Below, piece by piece: positions 3,954 through 6,789 of a stretch of DNA of 6,789 bases. Source of the stretch: Chloroflexota bacterium. GTDB lineage: Bacteria > Chloroflexota > UBA6077 > JADZDV01. Numbering within the stretch: the first letter of the stretch is position 1; each line of letters opens with the position of its first letter. Below the pieces are notes generated by a model that was given only the letters and a program-made list of their open reading frames with translations, was not told the origin of the DNA and did not search any database. The translations under genes were made by a program, and so were the position numbers. The stretch covers positions 1 to 6,789 of the forward strand of contig JADZDV010000095.1 in assembly GCA_020850915.1 (NCBI GenBank), read 5' to 3'.

Positions 3954-6641
3954 ATGTCCACACGTGTGCTGAGACGCGGCGGCTCGGAGTCTGGGGCAGC
4001 GCTTCGAGTTGTCTGGGCTCAGCCTTGTCTGCTGCTGGTTTCCGCATTTCTCGCGGGTTGGGCGTTCCTGGCTGGTGCGTCGACAGCGCACGCTGGCGCA
4101 AGCATGGGTGCCGGTGACGGGCTCACCGGCTGCGATGCCAGCACGCTGGCAGCCAACGACGACGACTCCACGTCGGCGGTGAACCTCGGGTTTACGATCA
4201 ATTTCTTCCACCCGAACGATGGCACTCGCTACAGTCAGGTCTACGTCAACAACAATGGCAATGTGACGTTCGACGGGTCGCTGAGCGCCTACCGTCCGTT
4301 CGACCTGACCTCGACGACCCATCCGATTATCGCGGCGTTCTTCGGCGATGTGGACACTCGCGGAACCGGTTCGGGCGTGGTCACCTACGGCGCGGGCTCA
4401 TTCAATGGCCGCCCGTCATTCTGTGTCAACTGGTTCGACGTCGGCTACTACGCTCTGCACACCGACAAGACCAACCGCTTCCAGCTCGTGCTCCAGGAGC
4501 GCAGCGACACTGGGAACGGCAACTTTGACATCTATCTGAACTACGACCGCGTCGTCTGGGACTCCACCGACACGTCAACCTCGGCCGGCGTCGGCTATTC
4601 CGGCGGTACCGGGACGGCCGACACGTTCTTTCAGCTCAGCGGCTCCTTGACCTCTGGCGCGTTCCTGGACGGTAACGCCACCAGCGGCCTGGTACACCGC
4701 CGGACCAACTCGAGCGTCGACGGTCGACTGTACTTCCAGGTGCGCAGCGGTACGGCGCCGATCGGCAAGACAATCTCCGGCCGCGTGACCGGTACTGTCG
4801 GGAACTCAACCATCGCCCTGGCCGGCGCGCCGGTCGGCGTCTGCCCCAGCCAGGGGGGCGTCATCCTCCCGGGCCAGCCGTGCGCCACGACCTCCACCAA
4901 CGGCTCTGGCGATTACAACATCCCTGGTCTAGCCTCGCGAGAGTACGTTCTGATCGGCAAACCGCCGGCGTCGCAGAACGCGCTGGTCGAAACCACCGTC
5001 GTCGTCAACATGCCGACGCGGGATATCACTCAGGATCTTCTCCTCCAGCCAGTCATACCAAAACCGTCCAACATCAGCATCGTCAGCACGCCGCCCGGGA
5101 CGATCAACGGCGCGCCACGTCTACTCTGGGGCCAGACCACGCCCATAGCTGTCGCCACCGGGTTCACCGGCGCGACCCACGGCACCTTCACCGTGCGCCA
5201 CAACGGCAACGTTATCTCCACGGGCCCGCTCGTGGAGACGCCCGCCGGAAGCGGCGTCTACGCGGGCGTCATTCCAGACCTGTCTCCTGCCCACGGGCCC
5301 ATGCAGATCAGCGTCGACCCATGCCAGGGGCCAGATGCGGACCTGCTGGACATCTGTGACCCGAGCGGCCAGACGACCACCGGCTGGGTGGATCCCAGCG
5401 GCGTGGTCAGGACTGTGGGAGGCGCGCCGGTCAACGGCGCGACGGTGACCCTGTACCGCTCTGATAGCTCTGCCGGGCCGTTCACTGCCGTGGCTGACGG
5501 CAGCGCGGTCATGTCCCCGTCCAATCGCCACAACCCGGACACGACCGGCGACGACGGTCGGTTTGGCTGGGACGTCATCCCGGGCTATTACAAGGTGCGG
5601 GCCGCGAAGACCGGCTGCGTCTCCCCGACCAACCCTAACCAGGCGTACGAGGAGACGGCGATCATGACGATCCCGCCGCCCGTCACGGACCTAGACATTC
5701 GCCTGTCCTGTCCTGCCGGGTCCGATGGTTCGGCGCCGACGACGTCGGCGACGGTCTCGCCGGCGCCGAGCGGCAATGGATACAGCAACGGTATCGTGAC
5801 GGTCGATCTCGCAGCGGTCGACAACTCGGGCGGGAGCGGCGTCAAGCAGATCACCTACAGCGCGAGCGGCGCCACGACGATTGCGAGCACAACGGTCAAT
5901 TTCAGGGCAGTCTCCGTAGTGATCGGGGTCGAGGGCCAGACGACGGTGAGCTTCTTCGCGAAGGACAACGCCGGCAACACGGAGTCTCAAAAGACAGTCG
6001 CCGTGAAGCTGGACAAGGGAGCGCCCACCATCACCATCACCTCGCCGACCGCGACCGGCTACTTCGTTAACCAGGCGCTGCTCGCGACCTACTCTTGCCA
6101 GGATGGCGCCGGTGTGGCGTCTTGCGCGGGCGGCGTGGCGAACGGTGGCGCCCTCACTACCGCCAGCGTAGGTGCAAGGACGTTCACCGTGAATGCCTCC
6201 GACAACCTGGGGCACAACGGCAGCAAGACGGTCAACTACGCGGTGACCTACAAGATCTGCCAGCAGTACGACCCGAACCTGCCCGTGAGGGCGGGCTCCT
6301 CGAAGGTCATCAAGCTCCAGCTCTGCGACGCCAACAACGTCGCTCTGGCAGGTCCGGCCTTGACGAGCGTGGCTGTCGTCAAGGTGGCAAAGCCGACTTC
6401 AGAGACCCGCCGCCCGAGGGCTGGCAAGTCGGTCGGCGCGGCCGCCGCGACGATCAAGTTCAAGTACAACAAGAAGCTGCAGAGTTACACCGCCAGCGTG
6501 CCTACCAAGAAGCTGGCTCCTGGCAACTACGAGCTACAGTTCACCGCGGTCGGCGATCCGATCGTACACGCGGCCCCGTTCAAGGTGGTCGCCAAGAAGA
6601 GCAAGGCGCTCGTCGACACGTCAGGCTCGCCGGAGCCTTGA
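3954..6641 (+). CDS. Secreted multidomain protein: NIDO domain plus beta-sandwich repeats
   Basis: An 895-residue exported protein. Residues 1-47 are a signal peptide with arginines, then a long hydrophobic core and probable cleavage after AHA-47. Residues about 56-264 match a nidogen-like (NIDO) domain: VNNNGNVTFDG, IIAAFFGDVDTRGTGSGVVTY, FCVNWFDVGYY, RFQLVLQERSDTGNGNFDI, GAFLDGN and GRLYFQVR. Next comes a carboxypeptidase-regulatory-like sandwich (about 271-367, ISGRVTG to DLLLQP), then a beta-rich segment (about 368-475). A second regulatory- or Cna-B-like sandwich follows (about 478-586, GAPVNGATVTLY, GRFGWDVIPGYYKVRAAKTG). Two Ig/OmpL47-like modules (about 594-687, FFAKDNAGNTES, and 688-763) precede a basic C-terminal domain resembling the PxKF type (764-895). 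The mature protein has 12 cysteines in six close pairs. No enzymatic motif, LPXTG, surface-layer repeat or C-terminal anchor is seen, so it is probably released or held non-covalently. NIDO domains occur in extracellular adhesion or matrix proteins; a binding role is inference. It separates the amidohydrolase from a permease gene, an unexpected position. Confidence 0.88.
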   Translation: MSTRVLRRGGSESGAALRVVWAQPCLLLVSAFLAGWAFLAGASTAHAGASMGAGDGLTGCDASTLAANDDDSTSAVNLGFTINFFHPNDGTRYSQVYVNNNGNVTFDGSLSAYRPFDLTSTTHPIIAAFFGDVDTRGTGSGVVTYGAGSFNGRPSFCVNWFDVGYYALHTDKTNRFQLVLQERSDTGNGNFDIYLNYDRVVWDSTDTSTSAGVGYSGGTGTADTFFQLSGSLTSGAFLDGNATSGLVHRRTNSSVDGRLYFQVRSGTAPIGKTISGRVTGTVGNSTIALAGAPVGVCPSQGGVILPGQPCATTSTNGSGDYNIPGLASREYVLIGKPPASQNALVETTVVVNMPTRDITQDLLLQPVIPKPSNISIVSTPPGTINGAPRLLWGQTTPIAVATGFTGATHGTFTVRHNGNVISTGPLVETPAGSGVYAGVIPDLSPAHGPMQISVDPCQGPDADLLDICDPSGQTTTGWVDPSGVVRTVGGAPVNGATVTLYRSDSSAGPFTAVADGSAVMSPSNRHNPDTTGDDGRFGWDVIPGYYKVRAAKTGCVSPTNPNQAYEETAIMTIPPPVTDLDIRLSCPAGSDGSAPTTSATVSPAPSGNGYSNGIVTVDLAAVDNSGGSGVKQITYSASGATTIASTTVNFRAVSVVIGVEGQTTVSFFAKDNAGNTESQKTVAVKLDKGAPTITITSPTATGYFVNQALLATYSCQDGAGVASCAGGVANGGALTTASVGARTFTVNASDNLGHNGSKTVNYAVTYKICQQYDPNLPVRAGSSKVIKLQLCDANNVALAGPALTSVAVVKVAKPTSETRRPRAGKSVGAAAATIKFKYNKKLQSYTASVPTKKLAPGNYELQFTAVGDPIVHAAPFKVVAKKSKALVDTSGSPEP
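6621..6641 (+). terminator. Possible hairpin at the NIDO stop codon
   Basis: AGGCTC (6623-6628) and GAGCCT (6633-6638) form a perfect 6-base stem with a GCCG loop. With one bulged T the stem can be lengthened to take in TCA 6621-6623 and the stop codon TGA 6639-6641. It is followed by GC-rich sequence rather than a T-run, so Rho-independent termination is uncertain. Confidence 0.25.
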
Positions 6642-6693
6642 GCCCGGGCGGGCCGGCGCCAGCGCGAGGGGTGCCGACTCGCCCGCGCGTGAC

Positions 6694-6711
6694 ACCCAGC
6701 CGCGGCTGGGT
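6694..6711. promoter_or_regulatory. 18-base perfect palindrome, possible operator or GC-rich terminator
   Basis: ACCCAGCCGCGGCTGGGT reads identically on both strands. It could be a dimeric repressor site just upstream of the permease promoter at 6741. As RNA it would form a 7-base stem with a CGCG loop and could end the NIDO transcript, although no T-run follows. The sequence cannot separate the two roles. Confidence 0.5.
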
Positions 6712-6740
6712 AATGGCGGCTGCTCCAGCGCGGAGTCCAG

Positions 6741-6746
6741 TATACT
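6741..6746 (+). promoter_or_regulatory. Candidate -10 element for the permease gene
   Basis: TATACT matches TATAAT in five of six positions and stands out in GC-rich sequence. No good -35 lies 16-18 bases upstream (GGCTGC at 17). A start near 6753 would leave a leader of only about 10 bases, beginning at the Shine-Dalgarno GAGG (6754-6757). An activator, or the palindrome at 6694-6711, might compensate for the weak -35. Confidence 0.4.
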
Positions 6747-6762
6747 TGCGCCCGAGGTCGAC

Positions 6763-6789
6763 ATGCGTGCCTACCTGCTTTCTCGCCTC
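6763..6789 (+). CDS. Probable DppB-type ABC transporter permease, first nine codons
   Basis: Only MRAYLLSRL is in the window; the gene runs off the right edge. This opening closely resembles the first residues of Dpp/Opp-type inner-membrane permeases, which begin with a short basic stretch before the first transmembrane helix. A ribosome binding site GAGG at 6754-6757 lies five bases before the ATG. The family 5 binding protein upstream makes a permease the expected neighbour. If correct, it would form the transmembrane channel with a DppC-type partner and ATPases encoded further downstream. Nine residues are weak evidence alone, so the call rests largely on context. Confidence 0.6.

Noticed and set aside
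4020..4035. Cysteine 25 of the exoprotein as a lipobox
   Set aside because: AQPC precedes the hydrophobic core instead of following it, so it cannot be a lipoprotein cleavage site; AHA-47 is the better cleavage site.
5691..6215. 174-codon - strand frame opposite the exoprotein
   Set aside because: Arg-rich shadow frame with no recognisable features; the sense frame encodes continuous Ig-like modules.
1..6789. CRISPR array, tRNA/rRNA genes, insertion sequences or phage genes
   Set aside because: No regularly spaced repeats, no tRNA-like clover-leaf or T-loop sequence, and no transposase or integrase motif was seen on either strand.

Overview
The window is GC-rich bacterial DNA with strongly G/C-biased third codon positions, and every gene reads on the + strand. 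It is the middle of a solute-uptake and catabolism locus. In order it holds the C-terminal end of a COG0402-type amidohydrolase, a family 5 (Dpp/Opp-type) ABC substrate-binding protein, a second and complete amidohydrolase, a large secreted multidomain protein with a nidogen-like (NIDO) domain, and the first nine codons of what looks like a DppB-type ABC permease. No RNA genes, insertion sequences or CRISPR arrays are visible. No intergenic gap exceeds about 200 bases.

Organism: nothing in the window fixes the taxon. The binding protein has an ordinary signal peptide, no lipobox cysteine, and a C-terminal transmembrane segment with an arginine tail. That arrangement makes most sense in a cell whose binding protein sits on the outer face of one membrane. 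Together with the GC content and the multidomain exoprotein, this loosely suggests a soil or environmental bacterium such as a Chloroflexota or actinobacterial relative. This is a low-confidence inference.

Layout: 1-453 is the end of amidohydrolase 1. After a 62-base gap with a GC-rich inverted repeat and a strong Shine-Dalgarno, the binding protein runs 516-2261. A 57-base gap holds two mutually exclusive perfect hairpins, and amidohydrolase 2 follows at 2319-3758. These three genes look like one transcription unit. A 195-base gap then carries a good -35 element (TTGACA) with a weaker -10 and a structured leader, which suggests the exoprotein gene (3954-6641) has its own promoter. A 121-base gap contains an 18-base perfect palindrome and a TATACT -10 element just before the permease start at 6763.

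How the genes may work together: the binding protein would capture a solute outside the cell and deliver it to a Dpp/Opp-type permease encoded from 6763 onward. The two amidohydrolases would process the imported compound in the cytoplasm. Two metal-dependent amidohydrolases beside a 'peptide-type' transporter suggest the real substrate may be a small amide, amidine or N-heterocycle rather than a peptide. The NIDO exoprotein is not an expected part of such a locus. It may be an inserted independent gene or a surface/matrix protein. The most noteworthy points are this exoprotein's position, the tail-anchored binding protein, and an amidohydrolase that keeps its metal ligands but lacks the usual catalytic glutamate.
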